This document shows positions 23,838 to 37,081 of a stretch of 64,000 nucleotides of DNA, in pieces. The position numbers and the translations under genes were made by a program. How positions within the stretch are numbered: position 1 is the first letter of the stretch; every line of letters starts with the position of its first letter. The notes under the pieces are model-generated. The model saw only the letters and a list, made by a program, of their open reading frames with translations, was not told the origin of the DNA and searched no databases. This stretch comes from Gordius sp. MW1 (Eukaryota > Nematomorpha > Gordioida > Gordea > Gordiidae), in contig OZ038529.1 of assembly GCA_964036665.1 (NCBI GenBank), positions 2,542,001-2,606,000 of the forward strand, given 5' to 3'.

Positions 23838-24690
23838 CTATTCTGACAAAGCATCATCGAGGGTATCTTCCAAAATTGGCCAAGAATCCGCGAACGATTT
23901 AAAATTGTATTTGGTTATAAGAATACCAAGTCTTTGTTTCACTAAAAAGGATACCGAATGTTTCGACGGGGGGAACGTCCTCCTACCTCTTTCAAAAAAG
24001 CTAAGGCCTGTTTGCCAAAGGTGCCTGAACACGAAGCAACCAATGGAATAAAAATGTTTGAGGATAACAGGGCTTTGTATTTATTTGTTTTCCGCCCCTC
24101 TGCAACAGCTAAAGAATCATTGTTGCAGTTAGAGGGGGCAAATAGGTCAATACATGTGAAGTCCCATTTAAGGTGAAGACCATTGCTCCATGGGACTAAA
24201 TAAGATCCATCAGAACGCATACGTTCCTCCAAGGAGGGATCCGATGGCTCCAATATGGATGGGATCTTTGCCCTCTTAAGAGCACTTTGAATTAGGACAT
24301 TGGCCTTATTGTGTCTAACATATTTGAATTTGTTTCCCAGGCAATGTAAGGGATGCCTTGATTGTTCGTCTACAAGTATGCTGCAATTTCGGCAAATACA
24401 TGGCTTCGAAAATTTTACCCCTAGCCTGAGAGCTATGGAGTACGAAAGTTCCGAGTCCTCCAGCATCATCCCGGAGAGACAGCTTGGGTAGACCTCTAGC
24501 CATTCGTGACCTGAGCCATCAAACAAAAACGACCTTAAATTAGAACACTGACTTGTATCGCTACTCGAAATTAGAAAATCAAGGGAGCGCAACACAAGTC
24601 CGGCATCCCAATCTCTTTGTGGTGAGGTTTGTGGCAAAGGTGTTCCGGGATTGGTATTGTTTTCCCAAATAGCGAAAGCAAAATTTGCTA
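23838..24690 (-). pseudogene. C-terminal RT/endonuclease remnant, minus strand, unit 4
   Basis: Main frame 23942-24637; differs from unit 1 in protein only by Ala for Val at residue 12. The C-terminal tail frame is 23838-24032. Element remnant spans 23724-24690. Confidence 0.8.
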
Positions 24691-25263
24691 AATTGTATTA
24701 TCTCATATAGCTCGCGGTATACTACATCAAATTCACCACTAAACGTTAAGTTAATTAATCATATTATTTCGACTAGCTCGCGATTATATAAGGAAGTGTT
24801 TTCCACTTCCATAGCACTTACTTTCTCGCATACATTCCTTTATTATTTATATTAAATAAAGTATTTATTTAATATATCCATTTAAAAAATCAATATATTA
24901 TGTTTGTCTTGGTGACAAACATATTTAATACAAATTATTTTAAGATTTTATATCATTCATTAAGAGCAGATTGCTTAAAAAATGGATTAATGCTTAAATG
25001 TCTATGTCTGCAGTTTTACCGTATAAAGTGTGGAAATGATGTTCAATATCTTATATATATTTAAATGCATACAAATTTCTGATCCAAAAGTAAATAATAA
25101 CTAGAGATTAAATTTATATGTATGTTTAGTTTTAATATGTAATTTATTTCAAAAATTAAAAAATAATTATGAGAGCAAACAAATATGGCAAAAATGTTAT
25201 TTTAACCTAAATGTGGGTTTAGATAATCCGTCTGCTCACTCCTTTTAAAAATCGAGTTATGTC

Positions 25264-25426
25264 ATGGCCTAGCCGAGGGGGGGGGCAGGGAGGGGCCACT
25301 GCCCCCTCTAAATCCAAAATTTCTTGAAATTTATTAAAATTTGGCTTAAGTTCAAAAAAATGATCCATTTTCCCCTCCCTAAATCATTATAGTCCCCTCT
25401 AATTCCAACATTTTTTTACGCCCATA
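25264..25426. mobile_element. G-run MITE fossil A, unit 4
   Basis: Orthologous copy; G run of 9 and 'ggccactg', a substitution shared with units 6 and 7 only. Confidence 0.55.
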
Positions 25427-26552
25427 GAAAATGTTTATAATGATGGGCTATTCTATATTTATATATTTTATGTACAAACATCATATTAAATATTTTTACT
25501 TGGGTCTTTTGAAATTGTACTGCAATAGAGAGAATAACGATTTTAAAATTAAAATCATCTTTTATAGTGCCTTCTACATATTAAATATCTATTGAAGTGA
25601 ATTTTGCATTTATCTTGTAGGTGAATTTACAAAATAATTAAACTGAATATAATGAATTATTACATGGGCTTAGATATCAGGAGGGAGAGCAGCCCCTTAA
25701 ATTTATTTCTTACAATTGTAATTAAATATAGTTGATATTCTAATATTTTATCATTTTGCTGGTGAAAATCATTTTTTCGACATTTTCCTACCCCTGCTAA
25801 CCTCGGTTGCACCAATTTAATATATTTACAAATGTGTACCAAAATAATCTATATATAAATATATTAATAGGCCTCATTTAAAAAGTTGTCCATTTTTACA
25901 GCATTTTATCTGTGCCAGAGTTAGTTTGCGTTTAGGTATGATTTTAGATCAAAGTGTAAAAATATGCCTGTTCATTATTTCAAAATAAGCCCAATTAGTG
26001 CTCAAAAGAGAACAAACATGGTTAAATGTTCATTTATAACTAAATGTATATGTAATTCTACCTAAATCAGGGTGTGCAAAAATTTTAAAATCTTCAAATT
26101 ATATTTTGTTAATGTTTAAAATTATATTTTTGAATCGTATATTTTATTAAAAGGAACACTAATATTTTGGTGAGATAATGTTGTAGCTTGTATACGCTTA
26201 GCATGTCTCTAGCGCGCCTATTTTCACACGTTAACGTATAGAGCCATCTAGCGGATATTAAAAAAATAAAAATATGTTTTGAAATAACATATGAAATTAT
26301 TATATATATACTATCTCCCATCATTTAATTAATTAATTACTTATAATATCATTTTGAGATTCGTGTTTATTTTTACATTCAAATTATTGATTATACTTAA
26401 ATGTAATTATTAAAAACCGTAGGTGCGTTTAAATCTGTTTATATATAAAAAGATGTCCGAAATTTTGGGAAAAATCTAAATCTAAAACAACAAAAACAGA
26501 TTTTTTAATAGGGTTGCTTGCAGCCTACACAATTCAATAAATTTAGACAAAT

Positions 26553-28054
26553 GTCATCCCAAGGGATCCAACAAGGAGATCCTTTAGGCCCTGCCCTTTC
26601 TGTTTGGCGATTCAAACCAGCATCGATAAACTCTCCTCCCTAGGAGCCTTCTCATGCAATTTATGGTACCTTGATGACGGATTCCTGGTCGGCCCAGCCG
26701 AAGCAGTCCGGCAAATCCCACAGATCATCAATGGCTTCGCAGACAAAATATCACTCAGCCTACACATCGAAATGTGAGATCTTCACCAAAGATCACACAA
26801 TCGACAAACTCTCCCTCCCATTCCCAGTCATATCAAGAGATGACTTTCATTACTTAGACGCTCCCATTGGAGGCGTCAAAACAACTGAAACATTCTTAGA
26901 GCATTTCTCCGACTTCACTGACTCCATATCCCACACCCTGGAGCGTCTAACTCCCCACCATGCCTTTTTCCTCTTAAAAAACTTCCTCCTAATACCCAAA
27001 ATTAACTATGCATTACGCGCTTCGCCCATCTTCCTAGCCGTTAACCTACTCCACGCGATGGAAAAAAAAATCCAATTGCTAGTCGAAAGGTGCCTAAACC
27101 TTAAATTTAGCCCTCTCCAATGGCTCCAAGCCACTCTTCCCTCCAAGAGTGGTGGTATAGGCATCCGACCCCTCCATCTACTCTCACTAGCAGGGTTCAT
27201 TTCATCCCGTTTATCAACGGATGAGTTAATCGCAAATCACTCAAACCCAAGACCCGCACCTCTACCGCGCCCTTCAGGCTTGGGAAGACCTCAAACTGGA
27301 TTCCGCTACTCACCCAAATGGAACCACCCAAAAGGAATGGGACTTACCACTGATAGCACGTTCCGTCGCTTACCTCACGACTATCTTTGGGAAATCTCCA
27401 CTTCAATTGGGCATCCTCCGGGGGTTACGAATGGCTCGATGCCCTACCAAGCCAAAACCTAGGGTTACACCTGTCGGGCGAGGAACTCCGAATAGCTGTA
27501 GGCCTACGCCTCGGCTGCGACATTGTGTCCCCATTCAACTGCGACCTCTGCCGCCAACCCGTTCTTGCAAACGGCCATCATCCTCTACACTGCCAATACA
27601 GCAAGGGGCGGCATCCCCGTCATGCCACAATAAATAAAATAATCGGACAATCTTTGAAGAAAGCCGGCTTTCCCAATACAATAGAACCCACTGGCCGAAA
27701 AGACCCGATAGAGTAACAATCATCCCGTGGGCTCGTGGCCTAAACGCCTGCTGGGACTTCACTGCAGTGGACGTAATCATCAAATCTAACGCCTCACCCG
27801 ACCTCATCTCTTCTACTGAGAGAAAGAAGGAGGATAAATACAAATACCTAAACAATATTATTTTCGTACCAGTAGTAGCTACGACCCTCGGTAACTTAGG
27901 TCCCGAGGGCAGCCAATTCCTAAAACAAATTTCAAAATATATAACCTCCATTACTCACGATCCCAAAGAATACTTTTTTATCAGGCAAAAGATCACAATG
28001 AAAATCGTTAAATCCAACACGATTTCCATACACGGATCAATGCCATCCGTTTAG
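26553..28054 (+). pseudogene. RT/endonuclease pseudogene, plus strand, unit 4
   Basis: Second subtype; translated frames are identical to unit 3. Transposon remnant extends to 28140. Confidence 0.85.
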
Positions 28055-28558
28055 TTATAGCGCGTTTTTATATTTTTTATTCGTGTATATATCATAATTA
28101 TAATTATTTGTTTCTGAATAATAAATTATTAAGATTTAATAACTTTTATAAATTCTTTACATTTAATTACTATTTTTGACTCTAAATTTTTTATAATAAT
28201 CATATAAATTTTTTTGGTAATAAACCTATTAGGGTCTATAAATTTTCTGTCTTTTAAAAAAAGATTCGCGATTATCATGGTAAGGCTTGGGGGGGGGCCA
28301 ATTGTGAGCGTGGTTGTTGCAACGGGCAGAAATTATAGTGTTGTTAAATTTAGAGTATTTAAAATTCTTAATGACTCGGCTGAAGAGAACGGATTCTTGT
28401 TTTTATTAGATGGGGTAAATACGTCGGCACATATATAGTTACAAGCTAAATAAAGTCCATTTTTTCAAGCAGCTAGGGTTTTATCATAGAATTGTTGTTA
28501 AAAATTACATCTCCATGGTAAAGTTCGCCTGAGGTACAAGAATTCTTGCGGTGTGACT

Positions 28559-28694
28559 ATGGGCGTAGCCAAGTCAGCAGGAAAGAGCGGCTGTCCCCTC
28601 AATCCAAAAATTTGTTAAAATTCAAAAAATTGATCTTTTTGCCCCTCCCTAAATTATTATTGCCCCCTGTAATTAAAATACTGGCTACACACAT
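28559..28694. mobile_element. MITE B, unit 4
   Basis: Second subtype, as in unit 3. Confidence 0.65.
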
Positions 28695-28959
28695 GGGCGT
28701 GACTCATTGTCATCATGGTGCTTAGGAAATAATCTATAATATGTTTTCTTGCCACGTTTATTTAACTAAATTCCCAAAAATTTGGTTAAACAATAGTAGG
28801 TGTAAACTAGTATTTTCCTGAGAGCAAATATCCCAAATTTTTCCTGAGAGCAAAAAAAAAAGGTCTCGACTATCTTAAATTTTCCTGAGAGCAAAAAAAA
28901 GGTCTCGACTATCCAAAAATTTTCCGCCGACCAAAAAAAAAGCAACTTCCCTAATTAAG

Positions 28960-29127
28960 CAGTGTGGGCAGCCAGACCCCCTGCCCCCCTGGCAAATTAG
29001 GGGGGGGGGCAGGGGGTCCGGCTGCCCCCTAATAAGGGGGGGGGGCAAAACTAAAATTTTTTTTAGGGTTTTTGTATTGAAATTTTTTTTTTAATTAGCT
29101 GCCCCCCGCCCCCTGCGTACGCCCATG
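28960..29127. mobile_element. G-run MITE C, unit 4
   Basis: Second subtype. Confidence 0.55.
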
Positions 29128-30681
29128 TAGAGGGTTGAAATAACATGTTTTTAAGGTGTTATCAGCGCCATTCAACCAGTTAGTAAATTCCGCGTGAAAA
29201 ATAATGTTAGACAAAAAGATTTTAAATAGTTTTTAATAATGGATAAACGCTTGTCTAAGGTTAATGCAACAGCTTAGCTGTCTCTATCTCCCCTTTAGTT
29301 TAGGTTCCATTAAAAACGTTTTAACCGACTAAGTTGGGCACCCCCACAAGTTCCACGTATTTTTTAAAGCCAAGGGATTGGGCAGAATTTCCATTTCTTG
29401 TTTTTGATAAGGAACAATTTTATAAATAGGATTTGTTTTTAAAGAATATAGCATATAAAATGTTGCATAAATATCATATTTTATACACTGCTGATCATTT
29501 TTTTACTAAAATAAAAAATACAAGTTTTAAATTTTTAAATGCTAATTTACTAATGAGACCTAAAGCTCAAAGGAAAACTCGAAAGGTCTCTCTTTAAACT
29601 AATTTGTTTGATTAATGTATTTACCAAAACCTCACTTAATTAATTACAATCTAATTATATGAATGTGATAAGATATTAAGGAGCGTAGCCGAGGAAGGTA
29701 GCAAAAATCAAAAAAAAATTTGATTAATAAATATATTATAGTTTATTCCTAATTGCATAAAAAAGTTAGACACATATAAATACTCTAATTAAATTTTTGA
29801 AAAAAATATTTAATCATTAATTTCCTTTTCCCGAATTCACTTGTACATTCGCCAAAAAAAACTTAATTGAGCCTTTTCCCCACAAAATGAATGGGTAGTA
29901 ATTTTATAAATTAAAGGAGTCGTTCTCTTCGGGCAATCTGAATGATTAAACTCTAAGCAAGGGTCAGCCCACAGTAACAAAAAGGCACAAAAATATCACA
30001 AAAAATTAGTTTGTTCTTTGGCCGAGGAGCGCTCATCATCTATTTTCAACCAAAAAATTGTTATTTGCAGGGAAAATTTATATTTAAAGCTCAGATCACA
30101 TGCCCCAAAATGTGCAGACACAAAAATAAAGATGGATTAGGGCATTTGCCCGGAGTCAGATAAGGTAAAAATAAGCAACGGTCATCATTAACTTGCAAAG
30201 AGTTATTTAGCCCGTTTCGCAATTATCCGTTTAAAGCAACAGCTTCAAGTTGCAAAAAGAAATTTATGAGCGAATATAAGTAGCAAAAATGAATGGCAAT
30301 TAACCAAAATTTTGGCCTTGGGTCGGGGTTAGACAAATTAGATGTAAGCAACGGTCAGCATTAATTTGCAGGGAATTATTTAGCCAGTTACATAATTATC
30401 CGATATAAGGCAACAACTTAGACTAGTATCCCAAAGAAATATATAAAGGTAATAATAATCAGCTCTAGAGATGGATTTTTTCCCATAAATTTTGGTTAAT
30501 GAACCTTTCTCCAAAAAACGGGAGTTTTTTGGGAAAAATATGGGAAATAACGGAAATTACAGTAGAAATAGGGGAATGTAGACATTTTATTTAATTAAAA
30601 ATTGTTTAAGATAAATATTTGTAAAATAAATGCTTATAGGGCATTACTTAAAGTTATGGATAATTTTACATATATTACAAG

Positions 30682-31357
30682 TAAAGCCCTGCATGGGCCG
30701 ACCGAGCCCGACCCGATCGAGTTTCTTGCGGGACACGGGCATAATTTAATAAAATAATTTGGCCTCGGGCTTAAAGAGGCGGCCCGACCCGAGGCCCGAG
30801 CCCTGCCCGAATTTAATTAAAGCAAACTTATATATTTTAAAATAAACTCAACTCGATAGCAAATAATTATCTTCGCACAGCCTACATAATGTAGCTTCCA
30901 AACTTCAGCTTTTTCCCCTGTCTATTATAATATTATGACCTGAATTGCAAATCTTATTCTATATTTAAATATATTTATAGTATCTGTTAGAACTTTAGAA
31001 ATAAAATAAAAAAATATTTTAAAAATTTTATATTTGGAACTGTTAATATATCATATAAAGTTAGATTTTTAGTTCTAAATTATTAGCTTAATAATTTGTA
31101 AGAGGTGAAAATGGATTTTTGATAACTTATCCAAGTTGTAAACTAAGAGAGTAACAACTATTTGATAATTTTATATTTAAATTTTAAAAAAAAATGCAAA
31201 AATAAATTTTTTTAACAATTTGATTTAAAAATAGGGTCGGGATTGGGCCGGGACAAGAATTAAAAAGTCTTTTGGGCTCGGGCCGGGCAAAATAAAAATT
31301 GAGACATCGGGCTCGGATCGGGCTCAGGCCGAATAAAATTCATTTTCCAGGGCTCTA
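30682..31357. mobile_element. hAT-like non-autonomous element, unit 4 (676 bp)
   Basis: Short form, matching unit 2 at every noticed variant; duplication at 30674-30681 and 31358-31365. Confidence 0.85.
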
Positions 31358-31845
31358 ATTACAAGTAAAATCGTGTTTTATTAATCTCTTAAGCTAGCTA
31401 ATTTTAAAATGTATTTTTCAATAGAGTGTTATCTTATGTTAATATATTCAAAACATTGTTAGATTTTTAGCTAACGGTGTCAATTATAATGTTTATTTTT
31501 TGTTTTATAAGAAAAACTTCTAAACCCAGATATAAAAATCCTTTTTTAACTTATGAGTAATAGGGGTAATAAAAAAAAACGTAGTTATATCCATAGAAAC
31601 CACTACTATTTAATTGACTCCTAAATTGCTCGCGGAATATTACATTAATTTCACTTCTAAACGTTATTTGGCTTAATTGTATTATCTCATATAGCTCGCG
31701 GTATACTACATCAAATTCACCACTAAACGATATTTTTTTTTTAATTTTTAAAAATTTGGAAGTTTATTGATAAAAATCCGTTGACAGTAATATAATATAA
31801 ATACATGAAATATAAAAGACAAAAAGCGTCAAATAAAATGATAAA

Positions 31846-32698
31846 CTATTCTGACAAAGCATCATCGAGGGTATCTTCCAAAATTGGCCAAGAATCCGCG
31901 AACGATTTAAAATTGTATTTGGTTATAAGAATACCAAGTCTTTGTTTCACTAAAAAGGATACCGAATGTTTCGACGGGGGGAACGTCCTCCTACCTCTTT
32001 CAAAAAAGCTAAGGCCTGTTTGCCAAAGGTGCCTGAACACGAAGCAACCAATGGAATAAAAATGTTTGAGGATAACAGGGCTTTGTATTTATTTGTTTTC
32101 CGCCCCTCTGCAACAGCTAAAGAATCATTGTTGCAGTTAGAGGGGGCAAATAGGTCAATACATGTGAAGTCCCATTTAAGGTGAAGACCATTGCTCCATG
32201 GGACTAAATAAGATCCATCAGAACGCATACGTTCCTCCAAGGAGGGATCCGATGGCTCCAATATGGATGGGATCTTTGCCCTCTTAAGAGCACTTTGAAT
32301 TAGGACATTGGCCTTATTGTGTCTAACATATTTGAATTTGTTTCCCAGGCAATGTAAGGGATGCCTTGATTGTTCGTCTACAAGTATGCTGCAATTTCGG
32401 CAAATACATGGCTTCGAAAATTTTACCCCTAGCCTGAGAGCTATGGAGTACGAAAGTTCCGAGTCCTCCAGCATCATCCCGGAGAGACAGCTTGGGTAGA
32501 CCTCTAGCCATTCGTGACCTGAGCCATCAAACAAAAACGACCTTAAATTAGAACACTGACTTGTATCGCTACTCGAAATTAGAAAATCAAGGGAGCGCAA
32601 CACAAGTCCGACATCCCAATCTCTTTGTGGTGAGGTTTGTGGCAAAGGTGTTCCGGGATTGGTATTGTTTTCCCAAATAGCTAAAGCAAAATTTGCTA
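31846..32698 (-). pseudogene. C-terminal RT/endonuclease remnant, minus strand, unit 5
   Basis: Main frame 31950-32645. Protein identical to units 1 and 2 (Val12), but a silent site near 32270 ('gggatc') matches units 3, 4 and 6-8. A subtype switch therefore lies inside this pseudogene. Element remnant spans 31730-32698. Confidence 0.8.
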
Positions 32699-33214
32699 AA
32701 CTGTATTATCTCATATAGCTCGCGGTATACTACATCAAATTAACCACTAAACGTTAAGTTAATTAATCGTATTATTTCGACTAGCTCGCGATTATATAAG
32801 GAAGTGTTTTACACTTCCATAGCACTTACTTTCTCGCATACATTCCTTTATTTTGTCTTGGTGACAAACATATTTAATACAAATTATTTTAAGATTTTAT
32901 ATCATTCATTAAGAGCAGATTGCTTAAAAAATGGATTAATGCTTAAATGTCTATGTCTGCAGTTTTACCGTATAAAGTGTGGAAATGATGTTCAATATCT
33001 TATATATATTTAAATGCACATACAAATTTCTGATCCAAAAGTAAATAATAACTAGAGATTAAATTTATATGTATGTTTAGTTTTAATATGTAATTTATTT
33101 CAAAAATTAAAAAATAATTATGAGAGCAAACAAATATGGCACTAATGTTATTTTAACCTAAATGTGGGTTTAGATAATCCGTCTGCTTACTCCTTTTAAA
33201 AATCGAGTTATGTC

Positions 33215-33378
33215 ATGGCCTAGCCGAGGGGGGGGGGCAGGGAGGGGCGACTGCCCCCTCTAAATCCAAAATTTCTTGAAATTTATTAAAATTTGGCTTA
33301 AGTTCAAAAATATGATCCATTTTCCCCTCCCTAAATCATTATAGTCCCCTCTAATTCCAACATTTTTTTACGCCCATA
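33215..33378. mobile_element. G-run MITE fossil A, unit 5
   Basis: Orthologous copy; G run of 10, 'ggcgactg' as in units 1-3, and a private 'aaaaatatgatcc' substitution near 33310. Confidence 0.55.
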
Positions 33379-34504
33379 GAAAATGTTTATAATGATGGGC
33401 TATTCTATATTTATATATTTTATGTACAAACATCATATTAAATATTTTTACTTGGGTCTTTTGAAATTGTACTGCAATAGAGAGAATAACGATTTTAAAA
33501 TTAAAATCATCTTTTATAGTGCCTTCTACATATTAAATATCTATTGAAGTGAATTTTGCATTTATCTTGTAGGTGAATTTACAAAATAATTAAACTGAAT
33601 ATAATGAATTATTACATGGGCTTAGATATCAGGAGGGAGAGCAGCCCCTTAAATTTATTTCTTACAATTGTAATTAAATATGGTTGATATTCTAATATTT
33701 TATCATTTTGCTAGTGAAAATCATTTTTTCGACATTTTCCTACCCCTGCTAACCTCGGTTGCACCAATTTAGTATATTTACAAATGTGTACCAAAATAAT
33801 CTATATATAAATATATTAATAGGCCTCATTTAAAAAGTTGTCCATTTTTACAGCATTTTATCTGTGCCAGAGTTAGTTTGCGTTTAGGTATGATTTTAGA
33901 TCAAAGTGTAAAAATATGCCTGTTCATTATTTCAAAATAAGCCCAATTAGTGCTCAAAAGAGAACAAACATGGTTAAATGTTCATTTATAACTAAATGTA
34001 TATGTAATTCTACCTAAATCAGGGTGTGCAAAAATTTTAAAATCTTCAAATTATATTTTGTTAATGTTTAAAATTATATTTTTGAATCGTATATTTTATT
34101 AAAAGGAACACTAATATTTTGGTGAGATAATGTTGTAGCTTGTATACGCTTAGCATGTCTCTAGCGCGCCTATTTTCACACGTTAACGTATAGAGCCATC
34201 TAGCGGATATTAAAAAAATAAAAATATGTTTTGAAATAACATATGAAATTATTATATATATACTATCTCCCATCATTTAATTAATTAATTACTTATAATA
34301 TCATTTTGAGATTCGTGTTTATTTTTACATTCAAATTATTGATTATACTTAAATGTAATTATTAAAAACCGTAGGTGCGTTTAAATCTGTTTATATATAA
34401 AAAGATGTCCGAAATTTTGGGAAAAATCTAAATCTAAAACAACAAAAACAGATTTTTTAATAGGGTTGCTTGCAGCCTACACAATTCAATAAATTTAGAC
34501 AAAT

Positions 34505-36006
34505 GTCATCCCAAGGGATCCAACAAGGAGATCCTTTAGGCCCTGCCCTTTCTGTTTGGCGATTCAAACCAGCATCGATAAACTCTCCTCCCTAGGAGCC
34601 TTCTCATGCAATTTATGGTACCTTGATGACGGATTCCTGGTCGGCCCAGCCGAAGCAGTCCGGCAAATCCCACAGATCATCAATGGCTTCGCAGACAAAA
34701 TATCACTCAGCCTACACATCGAAATGTGAGATCTTCACCAAAGATCACACAATCGACAAACTCTCCCTCCCATTCCCAGTCATATCAAGAGATGACTTTC
34801 ATTACTTAGACGCTCCCATTGGAGGCGTCAAAACAACTGAAACATTCTTAGAGCATTTCTCCGACTTCACTGACTCCATATCCCACACCCTGGAGCGTCT
34901 AACTCCCCACCATGCCTTTTTCCTCTTAAAAAACTTCCTCCTAATACCCAAAATTAACTATGCATTACGCGCTTCGCCCATCTTCCTAGCCGTTAACCTA
35001 CTCCACGCGATGGAAAAAAAAATCCAATTGCTAGTCGAAAGGTGCCTAAACCTTAAATTTAGCCCTCTCCAATGGCTCCAAGCCACTCTTCCCTCCAAGA
35101 GTGGTGGTATAGGCATCCGACCCCTCCATCTACTCTCACTAGCAGGGTTCATTTCATCCCGTTTATCAACGGATGAGTTAATCGCAAATCACTCAAACCC
35201 AAGACCCGCACCTCTACCGCGCCCTTCAGGCTTGGGAAGACCTCAAACTGGATTCCGCTACTCACCCAAATGGAACCACCCAAAAGGAATGGGACTTACC
35301 ACTGATAGCACGTTCCGTCGCTTACCTCACGACTATCTTTGGGAAATCTCCACTTCAATTGGGCATCCTCCGGGGGTTACGAATGGCTCGATGCCCTACC
35401 AAGCCAAAACCTAGGGTTACACCTGTCGGGCGAGGAACTCCGAATAGCTGTAGGCCTACGCCTCGGCTGCGACATTGTGTCCCCATTCAACTGCGACCTC
35501 TGCCGCCAACCCGTTCTTGCAAACGGCCATCATCCTCTACACTGCCAATACAGCAAGGGGCGGCATCCCCGTCATGCCACAATAAATAAAATAATCGGAC
35601 AATCTTTGAAGAAAGCCGGCTTTCCCAATACAATAGAACCCACTGGCCGAAAAGACCCGATAGAGTAACAATCATCCCGTGGGCTCGTGGCCTAAACGCC
35701 TGCTGGGACTTCACTGCAGTGGACGTAATCATCAAATCTAACGCCTCACCCGACCTCATCTCTTCTACTGAGAGAAAGAAGGAGGATAAATACAAATACC
35801 TAAACAATATTATTTTCGTACCAGTAGTAGCTACGACCCTCGGTAACTTAGGTCCCGAGGGCAGCCAATTCCTAAAACAAATTTCAAAATATATAACCTC
35901 CATTACTCACGATCCCAAAGAATACTTTTTTATCAGGCAAAAGATCACAATGAAAATCGTTAAATCCAACACGATTTCCATACACGGATCAATGCCATCC
36001 GTTTAG
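34505..36006 (+). pseudogene. RT/endonuclease pseudogene, plus strand, unit 5
   Basis: Second subtype, although the minus-strand remnant of this same unit is of the unit 1/2 protein type. Transposon remnant extends to 36092. Confidence 0.85.
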
Positions 36007-36511
36007 TTATAGCGCGTTTTTATATTTTTTATTCGTGTATATATCATAATTATAATTATTTGTTTCTGAATAATAAATTATTAAGATTTAATAACTTTTA
36101 TAAATTCTTTACATTTAATTACTATTTTTGACTCTAAATTTTTTATAATAATCATATAAATTTTTTTGGTAATAAACCTATTAGGGTCTATAAATTTTCT
36201 GTCTTTTAAAAAAAGATTCGCGATTATCATGGTAAGGCTTGGGGGGGGGGCCAATTGTGAGCGTGGTTGTTGCAACGGGCAGAAATTATAGTGTTGTTAA
36301 ATTTAGAGTATTTAAAATTCTTAATGACTCGGCTGAAGAGAACGGATTCTTGTTTTTATTAGATGGGGTAAATACGTCGGCACATATATAGTTACAAGCT
36401 AAATAAAGTCCATTTTTTCAAGCAGCTAGGGTTTTATCATAGAATTGTTGTTAAAAATTACATCTCCATGGTAAAGTTCGCCTGAGGTACAAGAATTCTT
36501 GCGGTGTGACT

Positions 36512-36647
36512 ATGGGCGTAGCCAAGTCAGCAGGAAAGAGCGGCTGTCCCCTCAATCCAAAAATTTGTTAAAATTCAAAAAATTGATCTTTTTGCCCCTC
36601 CCTAAATTATTATTGCCCCCTGTAATTAAAATACTGGCTACACACAT
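36512..36647. mobile_element. MITE B, unit 5
   Basis: Second subtype, as in unit 3. Confidence 0.65.
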
Positions 36648-36912
36648 GGGCGTGACTCATTGTCATCATGGTGCTTAGGAAATAATCTATAATATGTTTT
36701 CTTGCCACGTTTATTTAACTAAATTCCCAAAAATTTGGTTAAACAATAGTAGGTGTAAACTAGTATTTTCCTGAGAGCAAATATCCCAAATTTTTCCTGA
36801 GAGCAAAAAAAAAAGGTCTCGACTATCTTAAATTTTCCTGAGAGCAAAAAAAAGGTCTCGACTATCCAAAAATTTTCCGCCGACCAAAAAAAAAGCAACT
36901 TCCCTAATTAAG

Positions 36913-37081
36913 CAGTGTGGGCAGCCAGACCCCCTGCCCCCCTGGCAAATTAGGGGGGGGGGGGCAGGGGGTCCGGCTGCCCCCTAATAAGGGGGGGGGG
37001 CAAAACTAAAATTTATTTTAGGGTTTTTGTATTGAAATTTTTTTTTAATTAGCTGCCCCCCGCCCCCTGCGTACGCCCATG
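36913..37081. mobile_element. G-run MITE C, unit 5
   Basis: Second subtype; private 'aaatttatttta' near 37010. Confidence 0.55.

Larger units (their letters stand above)
15941..23941. repeat. Macrosatellite unit 3 (8001 bp)
   Basis: Carries the longer spacer variant after the minus RT remnant (near 16842-16890), in a form unique to this unit. It is the first unit in the window with the second RT subtype (2-bp deletion near 19217). Its minus-strand remnant has the most private substitutions of the eight. Confidence 0.95.
23942..31949. repeat. Macrosatellite unit 4 (8008 bp)
   Basis: Has the long spacer and the second RT subtype. From between 30026 and 30212 onward its tail switches to variants shared with unit 2. 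In the mid spacer it shares private variants with unit 8 (for example near 25729 and 25761), although the two lie 32 kb apart. Confidence 0.95.
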
